Source: Saprospiraceae bacterium (lineage in GTDB: Bacteria > Bacteroidota > Bacteroidia > Chitinophagales > Saprospiraceae). From it: a DNA stretch of 64,000 bases. The stretch is from positions 1 through 64,000 of the forward strand of contig JADKFX010000001.1 in the NCBI GenBank assembly GCA_016717265.1, in the 5' to 3' direction. The notes under the pieces are model-generated. The model had not been told where the DNA came from. It ran no database searches and saw only the letters and a list, made by a program, of their open reading frames with translations. The translations under genes and the position numbers were made by a program. Positions 55,690 to 63,686 of the stretch are shown here, piece after piece; the stretch's first letter is position 1; each line of letters begins with the position of its first letter.

Positions 55690-55821
55690 TGCTAACAAGG
55701 TATTGTCAAAAGCGGGGCTGAACGGCTTCGATTGGACATTTGTGCAAGGTTCAACATTCGTTCTTCGATTGAACTTTTGTGCTAAAAATCCCCGCCTTCG
55801 GCAATACCCAAACCGTTATCA
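55690..55821 (+). repeat. attC-like site 44 (family E)
   Basis: Same hairpin as site 26. R'' ends 55696; GTT 55815. No TAnnTTTG. Confidence 0.75.
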
Positions 55822-56004
55822 GCTATGGCAAACGGACACATCTACGACATGTAGACATTATGAAAGAAAAAAAACGTTTTTATTTTTGACTAAATATTAA
55901 TGTGGAGCAGAAACCACTTTACAAACGACCTGACCTGTAACAGGGATTTAATTTCAGGGGCGAAACCGAAAAGCCATCAGAGTATGACTTAAATATTTTG
56001 AAAA

Positions 56005-56436
56005 ATGCAAACATCCTTAAATTTAAGGAGGGAGCCTTTTGCTCTACTTCTCTTGACGACAATCCTTTTGTTGTTTGTCCTTGCTTTACGGCCAATTTCC
56101 AGCGTTGACTTTCAAGACAAAGTAATGTTTGGAGTTCCATTTGACAATATGGTTTGGGTAATTCCGTCCTATTTAATTTCTTTTTGGTTGTTGTATTTAG
56201 CTACAAAAAAGATTCTCTACTCGACAAAAGCAACTTGGATACACGTTATTGCGACAGTTGCTTCAACTCTTTTAATTGTTTCTATTCTATTCATTGGGAT
56301 TAACCCAACACAAACAATTTCAGAACATCACGAATTAGTAGGCAACTTAATCCAAATAGTGACATTGCTTTTTATCGCTGGACAGTTGACGTTTATTGGT
56401 AATCTAATTTTGGGTCTGTTCAGGGGACAAAAATGA
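56005..56436 (+). CDS. Hypothetical four-helix membrane protein
   Basis: 143 residues with four hydrophobic segments (about 12-30, 48-65, 77-95 and 112-133). No signal cleavage site and no known motif. The upstream 55822-56004 holds no gene. Cassette ends GTTATCAGCT...AGCTGCTAAC match with one mismatch. Confidence 0.6.
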   Translation: MQTSLNLRREPFALLLLTTILLLFVLALRPISSVDFQDKVMFGVPFDNMVWVIPSYLISFWLLYLATKKILYSTKATWIHVIATVASTLLIVSILFIGINPTQTISEHHELVGNLIQIVTLLFIAGQLTFIGNLILGLFRGQK

Positions 56437-56466
56437 TTTAAGAATTGCGAGTGGAAAGCCACAAGC

Positions 56467-56598
56467 TGCTAACATTTGCTTTAAAGAAAGTGGGGCTCAG
56501 TCACATCGCATGAGCTGAGTCACAATTAGGAAGTCAGTGCTACGAAGGAAATTCAATGCTAAAATTCCCCACCTTCTTAAAGCAAAGAGGCGTTATGC
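56467..56598 (+). repeat. attC-like site 45 (singleton stem)
   Basis: R'' ends 56473; arms TTTGCTTTAAAGAAAGTGGGG and CCCCACCTTCTTAAAGCAAA; a further inner hairpin CTCAGTCACATCG...GAGCTGAG. GTT 56592. No TAnnTTTG. Confidence 0.72.
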
Positions 56599-56629
56599 GT
56601 AATAGCCGAAAAAATCAACCACAAAGAAA

Positions 56630-57058
56630 ATGGTAGAAAAACATAAATTATTTGCCGATTTTGAAATGTTAACTTATACTCCAGAGATGTTGAGAGAAGA
56701 GTGGAAAAAAAGTATTGAATATTTCAAAAGTAAAGTCAAAGGTGGTTGGGCAAATGAAAGTATCATTAATTTGGTAAGATACATAATATCAAAAGAATAT
56801 GATGACAAGTTTTTTCCTGGATCATCTCTTGGAAGATTACTTATAAGTAAACCTAAGGACGGTATCTTAAACTACCAACAAACTCTTACCATATCGACAG
56901 ATCAAGAAACCAATAAAATAAAATTTGAATATTCAGATTGGGATACAATAGAAGATAAAAAAGATTTTGAAAAGTCTATTATTTGGTCTTGTGAATGTTT
57001 GGACAGTCAACTTCAAGAAAAATTTGAAGAATTTATTTCTTGGAATAAAAACTGGTAG
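56630..57058 (+). CDS. Hypothetical cytoplasmic protein
   Basis: 142 residues, acidic, no signal or membrane segment (FADFEMLTYTPEMLREEWKKS...ISWNKNW). Family not recognised; size and composition resemble small immunity-type proteins. Cassette GTTATGCGTA...TACGCATAAC (ten complementary bases). Confidence 0.55.
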   Translation: MVEKHKLFADFEMLTYTPEMLREEWKKSIEYFKSKVKGGWANESIINLVRYIISKEYDDKFFPGSSLGRLLISKPKDGILNYQQTLTISTDQETNKIKFEYSDWDTIEDKKDFEKSIIWSCECLDSQLQEKFEEFISWNKNW

Positions 57059-57076
57059 TAGCAAAACGGTTACTAC

Positions 57077-57205
57077 GCATAACATTGTACTTGCGAACAT
57101 ACCGCCAAAAATCATAAATTTTCACTATTGGTTTCTTATGAAAATATTTCTTACTTTTGGCTTTGGTGCAAGTGGCGGCACGTCGCAAGTACCTCTCCGT
57201 TACCT
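57077..57205 (+). repeat. attC-like site 46 (singleton stem) with embedded promoter
   Basis: R'' ends 57083; arms GTACTTGCGAACATACCGCC and GGCGGCACGTCGCAAGTAC; GTT 57199. Promoter: TTG 57128-57130, N21, TACTTTTG 57152-57159. Confidence 0.75.
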
Positions 57206-57217
57206 GCAAGCAAAATA

Positions 57218-57877
57218 ATGGATAATCCAAAAGTCATAAGATCAAAAATTAAAATTTCACAGATTGTCATTTTAGGAGTAGGAGGAATAATATCCACCTT
57301 ATGTGGAGTTTATTTAATTTCAATTGGAATTGACATATTCACTCAATTTATACTTGGGATTCCGCTTTTTTCCTTTGGCATTTATTGCATGTATTGTCTC
57401 ATAAATTACGATATATTAAATATAAAAGGTAAAGAATTAGTAATTAAGTCAATATTTGGAAAAACAAAGAAAATAATCCTCTTGCAAGAGTTCAATTCGT
57501 ATACTGAAATTTTGAAGGAAAATGCAAAATCTCCCGGTCACTTGGCTAACATGCAATGGAAGGACTTAACCCTATTGGGTCAGAATATTTCTTACAAAAT
57601 TTCTTCTTCCACATATACAAATTATCCAGAGCTTAGAGAGTCTCTAACAAATGGTCTGAAAAGAAATAAAAATTTAGAAAAAGAATGGGAAAGAAAAAAT
57701 AGCTTAAAGTTGGGGTATGGATTTGTATTAACAGGGCTTATCCTTATCGGGATATTTTTTAGGAATGGAATTGCTTTTAATGAAATAATAAGTTCGATTC
57801 TATTATTCGGAGTTCTTCTTATTCCAATAGTAAGTGGCAGCTATCTGATTTTAAAAAATAATAATGCCAGCAGGTAA
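57218..57877 (+). CDS. Hypothetical membrane protein
   Basis: 219 residues from ATG 57218, the first start inside the cassette. Hydrophobic segments at about 15-33, 40-60, 160-178 and 190-210, with a central soluble part (IILLQEFNSYTEILKENAKSPGH). Not recognised. TAA 57875-57877 lies within the R'' box. Cassette GTTACCTGC...GCAGGTAAC, the same ends as the 2.6 kb cassette at 23948. Confidence 0.6.
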   Translation: MDNPKVIRSKIKISQIVILGVGGIISTLCGVYLISIGIDIFTQFILGIPLFSFGIYCMYCLINYDILNIKGKELVIKSIFGKTKKIILLQEFNSYTEILKENAKSPGHLANMQWKDLTLLGQNISYKISSSTYTNYPELRESLTNGLKRNKNLEKEWERKNSLKLGYGFVLTGLILIGIFFRNGIAFNEIISSILLFGVLLIPIVSGSYLILKNNNASR

Positions 57878-58003
57878 CAGCACATTTGCAATAGGCGGGG
57901 TTTCGTGCTCCGAATATAGTTTTGTATTTAAAAAAAGTTTATATCTTCGATTAAACATTTGTGGTGAAAAGCCCGCCCATCGCAAATCTGCAAAACGTTA
58001 CTG
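57872..58003 (+). repeat. attC-like site 47 (family D)
   Basis: R'' ends 57878; GTT 57997. Loop has TTG 57922-57924, N17, TATCTTCG 57942-57949 (one mismatch to TAnnTTTG). Confidence 0.75.
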
Positions 58004-58014
58004 GCCATCCAAGA

Positions 58015-58638
58015 ATGAAAACATACATGACACTAATCTTTCATCGTCGCATTTGGTTAAAATTCGCTTTCGGCTTGAAGTCCAAAAAGTGTTTTGTAAT
58101 ATTCTCAATTTTTTCATTTTCTAATTGTTTTATAACTAACACTCCAGGCTTTTATAGCGGCTACAGTAAATTGACTGAAGAACAAAAGAAATCAATCATT
58201 TTTGTTGAAGAAAATACTAGTTTTTGCGACTTAAAAAATGATCAAAGGATTTATTCGATTTCTGCGAATCAATTACTAAAATGCTTAAAAAGAAACCAAA
58301 CTTCCATAATTTATTTTTGGTCGCCAAATTGTCATGCTAAAAGCTGCATCTCTTTAGTTGCAGCTCAAAAGTATTGTGACAATAATAATTACACCCTTTA
58401 TATTATTACAGAATACTACGACTTAGAAAAAATAAAAATCCAAAATAACGTTTCCTTGTCAATGTTGGCAGTAAATCATGAATATTATAAAACGGATTAT
58501 TGTAACAAGTATGTCGACTTATTTACAAAAGAAATTGTAAAGAATAAGAAATTAACTAAACCTGAATTGCACAATAGATTTTTTGTTTTTAAAGCTGACA
58601 GTTTAGTTAAAACAAAAGCAATTTTATTCACAGAATAA
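58015..58638 (+). CDS. Thioredoxin-fold lipoprotein-like protein, copy 2
   Basis: Identical to 42764-43387 within the cassette, with the same doubt about ATG versus the downstream TTG start. Followed by the same family C hairpin. Confidence 0.6.
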   Translation: MKTYMTLIFHRRIWLKFAFGLKSKKCFVIFSIFSFSNCFITNTPGFYSGYSKLTEEQKKSIIFVEENTSFCDLKNDQRIYSISANQLLKCLKRNQTSIIYFWSPNCHAKSCISLVAAQKYCDNNNYTLYIITEYYDLEKIKIQNNVSLSMLAVNHEYYKTDYCNKYVDLFTKEIVKNKKLTKPELHNRFFVFKADSLVKTKAILFTE

Positions 58639-58732
58639 AGACATTTCACTATACTGTTTTGCGATACAACGATCTTCATAAAACAAATTGAAGTAAATTT
58701 ACTTGCTGAATTGAAGTAATAAATCAGACGGC

Positions 58733-58828
58733 CAGTAACACTAGCTTGACACAATGCCGCCAAAATTATTTATATTTGCCATCAACCATACGTTAAGGCG
58801 GCACAGCGTCAAGCCAAATCCGTTATCG
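58733..58828 (+). repeat. attC-like site 48 (family C) with embedded promoter
   Basis: R'' ends 58739; GTT 58822. Promoter: TTG 58746-58748, N22, TATATTTG 58771-58778. Confidence 0.78.
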
Positions 58829-58858
58829 CCAAGCCCAAATATGATAAATAGAAAATAA

Positions 58859-59515
58859 ATGAAATCAATTACCTTAATTATTATTCTTCTATTTGGATTC
58901 GGGTTCTTATTGCAATATTCAAAAATTAGAAATTTGAATAATCAGGTTAGTTCTTTAAATGATACAATTGTAGAACTTAAGATTCTAAAAAGTCGTTATC
59001 CCAGATTTTCTTATATCAGTAATGAAGCCGCAAATAAAATTAATGAGCTTCAATATTTTAAGCCAAACGATTCCATTTCAGAAATTCATAGAATTATATT
59101 CAGTTTTGGAACTACATCCAAAATATTGAAAATTGAATGCTTTAAAAATGATTCAATAAGGTTAACGTATAAATTAGTAACACTTAAGCACCCAATATTG
59201 GGTCTAGGAACTGATAGTCTATTAAAAACAAGTATTCAAAGATTAGACAAAAGGATCCTTGATGAATTTAAAAATAAGTTTAGTAGCATCAGCAATTACG
59301 AGTTAACTTCTAGGATGGATGGCGAATCCGATTGCATAGGCCCTCAATTATCTTGGGAAGCATTAATTGAATTTAATCATTATGAATATTCGGAAATCTG
59401 TAGGAAGTATTCAAGCTTCATGCATACTTGTAAATTATTAATGAGACATGTTGGAGATCAGGAATTACAAGAAATATTAAACCAAATAGAGAATCAAGAA
59501 GCTAAAATTAAATAA
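58859..59515 (+). CDS. Cassette-borne paralogue family protein, member 3
   Basis: 218 residues. N-terminal anchor (LIIILLFGFGFLLQY), short coiled coil, then the family end DCIGPQLSWEALIEF...HTCKLLMRHVGDQELQEIL. More diverged than members 1 and 2. Cassette GTTATCGCCAAGCCC...GGCGATAAC. Confidence 0.62.
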   Translation: MKSITLIIILLFGFGFLLQYSKIRNLNNQVSSLNDTIVELKILKSRYPRFSYISNEAANKINELQYFKPNDSISEIHRIIFSFGTTSKILKIECFKNDSIRLTYKLVTLKHPILGLGTDSLLKTSIQRLDKRILDEFKNKFSSISNYELTSRMDGESDCIGPQLSWEALIEFNHYEYSEICRKYSSFMHTCKLLMRHVGDQELQEILNQIENQEAKIK

Positions 59516-59547
59516 GATTTGAAAGCAGAACAAAAAATGCGGCCTGG

Positions 59548-59684
59548 CGATAACATGGCATAGACGCTACACCGCCAGGCATCATAAGTCATTCTCTTTT
59601 AATTTTTTCTTATAATGAAAAACTAATTTCCTACTTTTGGCTGCTAAGGATTGGCGGCGCAGCGTCTATGCCCAACCGTTATCG
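59548..59684 (+). repeat. attC-like site 49 (family A) with embedded -7 element
   Basis: R'' ends 59554; GTT 59678. TACTTTTG 59632-59639. Confidence 0.75.
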
Positions 59685-59737
59685 ACGACCAATAAATATT
59701 AGATATCATGCTCTTATGACTAAATAATACAAATAAA

Positions 59738-60736
59738 ATGAAACATTTCAAACCCTTTATAATATTATTTCTAATAATACCGGCAGCATTAAATTGTCAA
59801 AATATCTGCATGGAAGAAATTAAAAATGAAATTGAAAAGTATGGGATTTTTAATCAGGATAAAAAAGGGAAAGAAATTCTTACAAGCATGAGAAGTTTAT
59901 CCATTGGTCAATTAATAATATTAATGAAAGTAGGATCTCCTCTGGTTAAACTTTATTCTTTCTGGTGCTATGTTCAAAGTGATAATTCGGATTATAGAAC
60001 CTATTTTCCAGAATTAGTAACCGACACTTTTAAAGTCGAATATTATCAAACTGGATGCGTTCGTTTTGGACCCAGAGAGGTAGGAAGTTTTATTTTTAAC
60101 ATTGCCGAAAATTTATATGGAACTTATGGAAATTCTAAAACATACCCTGATTACTTAGACAGTATGGCATTAGAACTACAATCCTATGAAGGAATAAGAG
60201 GCAATATCAATTGCAGATTGATGAATATAAAAGCCCCAGAAAATTTGTATGAAAAATTAAGAGAAAAAGCAAAAAAAGGTGATGTTCCTGCTATAATTGG
60301 ACTGTCTAGTTACAATAAAGAACAAGATATACCAATAATTAAAGAACTATTAAAACCAAATACTACTTCAATGTTCTATGGCTTAAAATGTGTTGATAAA
60401 TTCCCACATAAATCTTTTGAAGATGATATTCTTGGAATATACTACTTACAGTTAAACCAAAAACATCCGCTGACATTCCATTCAGTATGTAAAGTCTTGA
60501 GAAAATATAAATCGCCAAAAGTTGAAGAAGCATTTACCGAATTGATTTCTTATCCTGTCAAGTATTATTTTCAAACTATAATATTGTGGCATTCCTTTGA
60601 TGAAATAAAAGAAAATGAACACCCAATAAAAAAAAGGTTATTGAATAAACTTGGCATAAAGGAAATTGAAAGAAGATCAAAGGAATATAAAGAAATGAAT
60701 TATTGGCAAACTGCAAGCAAAGAAAATAGAAACTGA
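59738..60736 (+). CDS. Hypothetical exported helical-repeat protein
   Basis: 332 residues. Signal peptide MKHFKPFIILFLIIPAALNC; the Cys at 20 may be a lipobox. Helix pairs such as KKGDVPAIIGLSSYNKEQDI PIIKELLK suggest HEAT-like repeats. Family and function not recognised. Cassette GTTATCGACG...CGTCGATAAC. Confidence 0.62.
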   Translation: MKHFKPFIILFLIIPAALNCQNICMEEIKNEIEKYGIFNQDKKGKEILTSMRSLSIGQLIILMKVGSPLVKLYSFWCYVQSDNSDYRTYFPELVTDTFKVEYYQTGCVRFGPREVGSFIFNIAENLYGTYGNSKTYPDYLDSMALELQSYEGIRGNINCRLMNIKAPENLYEKLREKAKKGDVPAIIGLSSYNKEQDIPIIKELLKPNTTSMFYGLKCVDKFPHKSFEDDILGIYYLQLNQKHPLTFHSVCKVLRKYKSPKVEEAFTELISYPVKYYFQTIILWHSFDEIKENEHPIKKRLLNKLGIKEIERRSKEYKEMNYWQTASKENRN

Positions 60737-60778
60737 TATAAATTAAGAGCAAATGATGCTCACGATAAGAAAGGCCGT

Positions 60779-60916
60779 CGATAACATGGCATAGACTCTA
60801 CACCGCCAAGCATCTAAAATCATTCTCTTTCAATTTTTTCCGGTAATGAAAATGTTATTTGCTATTTTTGGATGCTCAGAGTTGGCGGTGCAGCGTCTAT
60901 GCCAAATCCGTTAGTG
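60779..60916 (+). repeat. attC-like site 50 (family A) with embedded -7 element
   Basis: R'' ends 60785; GTT 60910. TATTTTTG 60863-60870. Confidence 0.75.
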
Positions 60917-60924
60917 CCAATGCT

Positions 60925-61608
60925 ATGACAACAAATCAGACATCTATATCAACATATCATGAGTATATATTAGAAGCAATATACTCGTTGCGACACGGAC
61001 TTTCTTTTTATGAAAGAACTAAACTGATCCCACCAGACATAGGCTCAGACAATTCAATGATTATAGCGGAAATAAATTGCAGATATTCATTCTTGATGAT
61101 TTCTAACTCATTAGAATCAGCCGCAAATGCATTGCTACTCAGCTTAAATCTAGACCAAGAATATTACGGGGAGTTTGAACGGACTAGCACATTAGTCAAG
61201 TTTAAATTATTCTGCGATTTTATGGGCAAGCGACTTGACCAAGGTGACATAAAATTTGGGCGAATAAAGGATATCATTAATTGTAGAAACGAATTTGTCC
61301 ATCCTAAGCCAAGGAAAGCCAATTACAGTATTGACAGCGTAACTTCAGAAATAAAATATGATATTAAATCAACCAAGAATAGAAATTATCCTATATACTT
61401 TAGTGAAATAAAACCAAAACATGTGCTGACTGCATTAGAAGACGCTTTGACTTTCCTTTCTTGGGTTTGCTTTGACATTTGTAAACTTGAAACACAAGAC
61501 GGAGCATTTAGACTTGGGCTTGGCTCATATGGAAGCACTGCAGATATAGACATTATTGGAGAAGAAAACCAAATAAAGTTTGACAAAAGAACATTTGGAA
61601 ACGGATGA
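60925..61608 (+). CDS. HEPN-like protein with RN-x3-H motif
   Basis: 227 residues from ATG 60925, inside the cassette; an earlier ATG lies in the hairpin. Helical, with NCRNEFVHPKPR near 127-138, the R-x4-H motif of HEPN domains, many of which are RNases in toxin, abortive-infection and CRISPR systems. No nucleotidyltransferase partner in the cassette. It could instead be a non-catalytic HEPN-fold protein. Cassette GTTAGTGCC...GGCACTAAC. Confidence 0.55.
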   Translation: MTTNQTSISTYHEYILEAIYSLRHGLSFYERTKLIPPDIGSDNSMIIAEINCRYSFLMISNSLESAANALLLSLNLDQEYYGEFERTSTLVKFKLFCDFMGKRLDQGDIKFGRIKDIINCRNEFVHPKPRKANYSIDSVTSEIKYDIKSTKNRNYPIYFSEIKPKHVLTALEDALTFLSWVCFDICKLETQDGAFRLGLGSYGSTADIDIIGEENQIKFDKRTFGNG

Positions 61609-61618
61609 AAAGTACTGG

Positions 61619-61750
61619 CACTAACACGGGTTTGGCAAAAGTGGCGGTTCAGTGCTCCGCAGACACATTTGTGGTTAATCAAACATTGGTTCTCCGCATC
61701 AACATTTGTGGTGAAAATCGCCACCTTCGCCAAACCCAAAAACGTTGGCA
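61619..61750 (+). repeat. attC-like site 51 (family E)
   Basis: Near copy of site 1 stem. R'' ends 61625; GTT 61744 (GTTG). No TAnnTTTG. Confidence 0.75.
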
Positions 61751-61801
61751 GTAATGCCCAAACGACGAAATAGTTTAAACAAAAAACCACTAACATTATT
61801 T

Positions 61802-63469
61802 ATGAGTGACTTTTACATACAAGATTTTGATTTACGCAAACTAAAAAGCAAATTTGAAGACCGAGTATTTGCGATACCACAAATACAGAGAAGTTACGTC
61901 TGGAAAAAAGACAGTATTTGCAAATTGATGGACAGTATATTTAATAACTTTCCTATTGGCATTGCTTTAGTTTGGGAGACAAAGACTAGCAAAGCATTTG
62001 AGATAAGACCCAATGCGAAGACAATAATTCCACAGTACAATAAAAATGCGGCTACAGCAGAAGTCATTATTGACGGACAACAGAGACTTTCAACTATATA
62101 CGGAGTTCTTAAAGGAATAGAACCAAGTAAAGATGTAAACTCTAAAATTAACTTCACTGAATTGTATTTTGACTTCAACAAAAATGCTGAAAGCCGATTT
62201 GTATTTAAAAGAAAACTTTCGGAAAACGAGAATAATCTTATACCGCTAAAAGAAATTTTGGACACACAGCCTTCTGTCCTTTCTAAAAGAAATAAACTTA
62301 AAAAGTACCAAGCTGTTGAAGCAAAAAAATGTTATGATGCGTTTTATAGATATAAGTTTAGCATTCTGAAATTCAGAGGATTTGATTTTGACCAAGCAAG
62401 AGAAATTTTTATACGTGTTAATTCGGCAGGCATGCGATTAAGTAGAGCAGACCAGTTTTTTGCAGAAGCAACTACTGTTCATTTAAGAGACCATGTAGAG
62501 GATACCAAAAAAGATTTAGAATCAGGCTTTAAGGAAATCTCTGACGACGCAATGCAAAATACTGTAGCATTGTTTTATGGAGCTAATAAAATTGGGGGAG
62601 CAGAGTTTAAGCGTTTATTAAATTCAACTTTAAAGCAAAATACTAAAGAAACCGATTTTAGAAGTGAATGGAAGAAAATTGAGAATGGGTACAAATTATG
62701 TGTTGACTTTTTAGCTTCCGAATTCTTAATTAAAAATTTGAAAGAATTACCAATATCTAATATGTTTTCAATGCTTTCTTTCTTTTTTGCTGTCAATGGA
62801 AAGAAAGCGACACCCTATCAAATAAAGCAAATTAGAAAATGGTTTTGGCACACTTGCTTAAATAAACGCTATTCAGGTAGTGAATTCAACAAAAACATAC
62901 CGACCGACATTAAATTATTCAGAGAACTAGCCAACGGAAAACAAATAAGTTACACAGTTGACAAAAAGGTAAACGTATTTGATTTTATGCGTTCAGACTA
63001 TCGAGAAAATAGTTCTGTAGCAATAGCATATTACCTAATGCTAAAAAGCAAGACACCTCTTTATTTGATGAGTGGACGACCAATGCTACTTGATAACGTT
63101 TCTTCAATTTCCAACAAAAAACACAGGCATCACATTTTTCCAAAAGCATTACTTGAGAGTAATAATTACAATGACAAATGGATAAACTGTATAGCAAACA
63201 TTTGCTTTTTAGAAGCCGATCAAAACCAGTCAATTGGAAGTTCTCTACCTAAAACATATTTAAGCAAATATGAACATCTAAAACATTTTAGAAAAGCCAT
63301 GTCTTCGCATCTTATTCCAATAACAAATGACAGTCCAATATGGAGTAATAAGGTTTCAGACGGTTTTCTTGAATTCATAAACATAAGAATAAAAATTATT
63401 TTGACAGAAATAGAAAAAATTGCAGGAGCAGAAATGTTTGAAAAATTTGACGACTTGAAACGTTTATAA
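61802..63469 (+). CDS. GmrSD-like DUF262/DUF1524 protein
   Basis: 555 residues from ATG 61802, which places the DUF262 start about 20 residues in; in-frame starts at 61745/61754 would begin at the R' box. DUF262: AIPQIQRSYVWKKDSICKLMDSI, FPIGIALVWE and VIIDGQQRLSTIYG. C-terminal DUF1524 HNH-type: HRHHIFPKALLES near 440, then ANICFLEADQNQSIGSSLP. The GmrSD family restricts phage DNA with glucosylated hydroxymethylcytosine, the DUF262 NTPase acting with the HNH nuclease. Other members protect against unmodified phage. Alone in its cassette. Confidence 0.8.
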   Translation: MSDFYIQDFDLRKLKSKFEDRVFAIPQIQRSYVWKKDSICKLMDSIFNNFPIGIALVWETKTSKAFEIRPNAKTIIPQYNKNAATAEVIIDGQQRLSTIYGVLKGIEPSKDVNSKINFTELYFDFNKNAESRFVFKRKLSENENNLIPLKEILDTQPSVLSKRNKLKKYQAVEAKKCYDAFYRYKFSILKFRGFDFDQAREIFIRVNSAGMRLSRADQFFAEATTVHLRDHVEDTKKDLESGFKEISDDAMQNTVALFYGANKIGGAEFKRLLNSTLKQNTKETDFRSEWKKIENGYKLCVDFLASEFLIKNLKELPISNMFSMLSFFFAVNGKKATPYQIKQIRKWFWHTCLNKRYSGSEFNKNIPTDIKLFRELANGKQISYTVDKKVNVFDFMRSDYRENSSVAIAYYLMLKSKTPLYLMSGRPMLLDNVSSISNKKHRHHIFPKALLESNNYNDKWINCIANICFLEADQNQSIGSSLPKTYLSKYEHLKHFRKAMSSHLIPITNDSPIWSNKVSDGFLEFINIRIKIILTEIEKIAGAEMFEKFDDLKRL

Positions 63470-63505
63470 ACTCATCATGAACGACAAACATAACAAAAGC
63501 ACTAC

Positions 63506-63637
63506 TGCCAACATGCGCTAAAAAGAAAGAAGGGCTTTAGTGGTTTCCTCATCATTATTACTATCTTCGTCATAAGGAAGTGAACAAGCAGAAGTGCTTT
63601 CTATTCCCTTCCTTCTTTTAGCGCAAAACCGTTGTGT
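63506..63637 (+). repeat. attC-like site 52 (singleton stem), last in window
   Basis: R'' ACTGCCAAC ends 63512; arms GCGCTAAAAAGAAAGAAGGG and CCCTTCCTTCTTTTAGCGC; GTT 63631 (GTTGTGTGCAACC). Loop has TATCTTCG 63562-63569. Confidence 0.72.
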
Positions 63638-63686
63638 GCAACCTTAACAAGCAAAATTCAATTATTACTATTAAATAGAATATACG

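Larger units (their letters stand above)
6158..63637 (+). mobile_element. Integron-like cassette array (51 complete cassettes)
   Basis: Fifty-two attC-like hairpins separate head-to-tail units. Within a unit the bases after GTT are complementary to those before the terminal AAC, as expected if R' and R'' come from one attC folded in the excised circle. All hairpins have the same orientation and nearly all genes run with them. Fifteen units are non-coding, and several coding units occur twice at distant sites with their own downstream hairpin. No tyrosine recombinase is encoded in the window, so this is either the distal part of a chromosomal integron or an array lacking intI. Assignment to integrons is inference from geometry; the core GTTRNNN only partly fits GTTRRRY. 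Confidence 0.8.

Noticed and set aside
14426..60916. Regularly repeated elements as a CRISPR array
   Set aside because: Repeats are 60-140 bp hairpins separated by 230 bp to 12 kb units that mostly contain genes; no cas genes and no uniform spacers.
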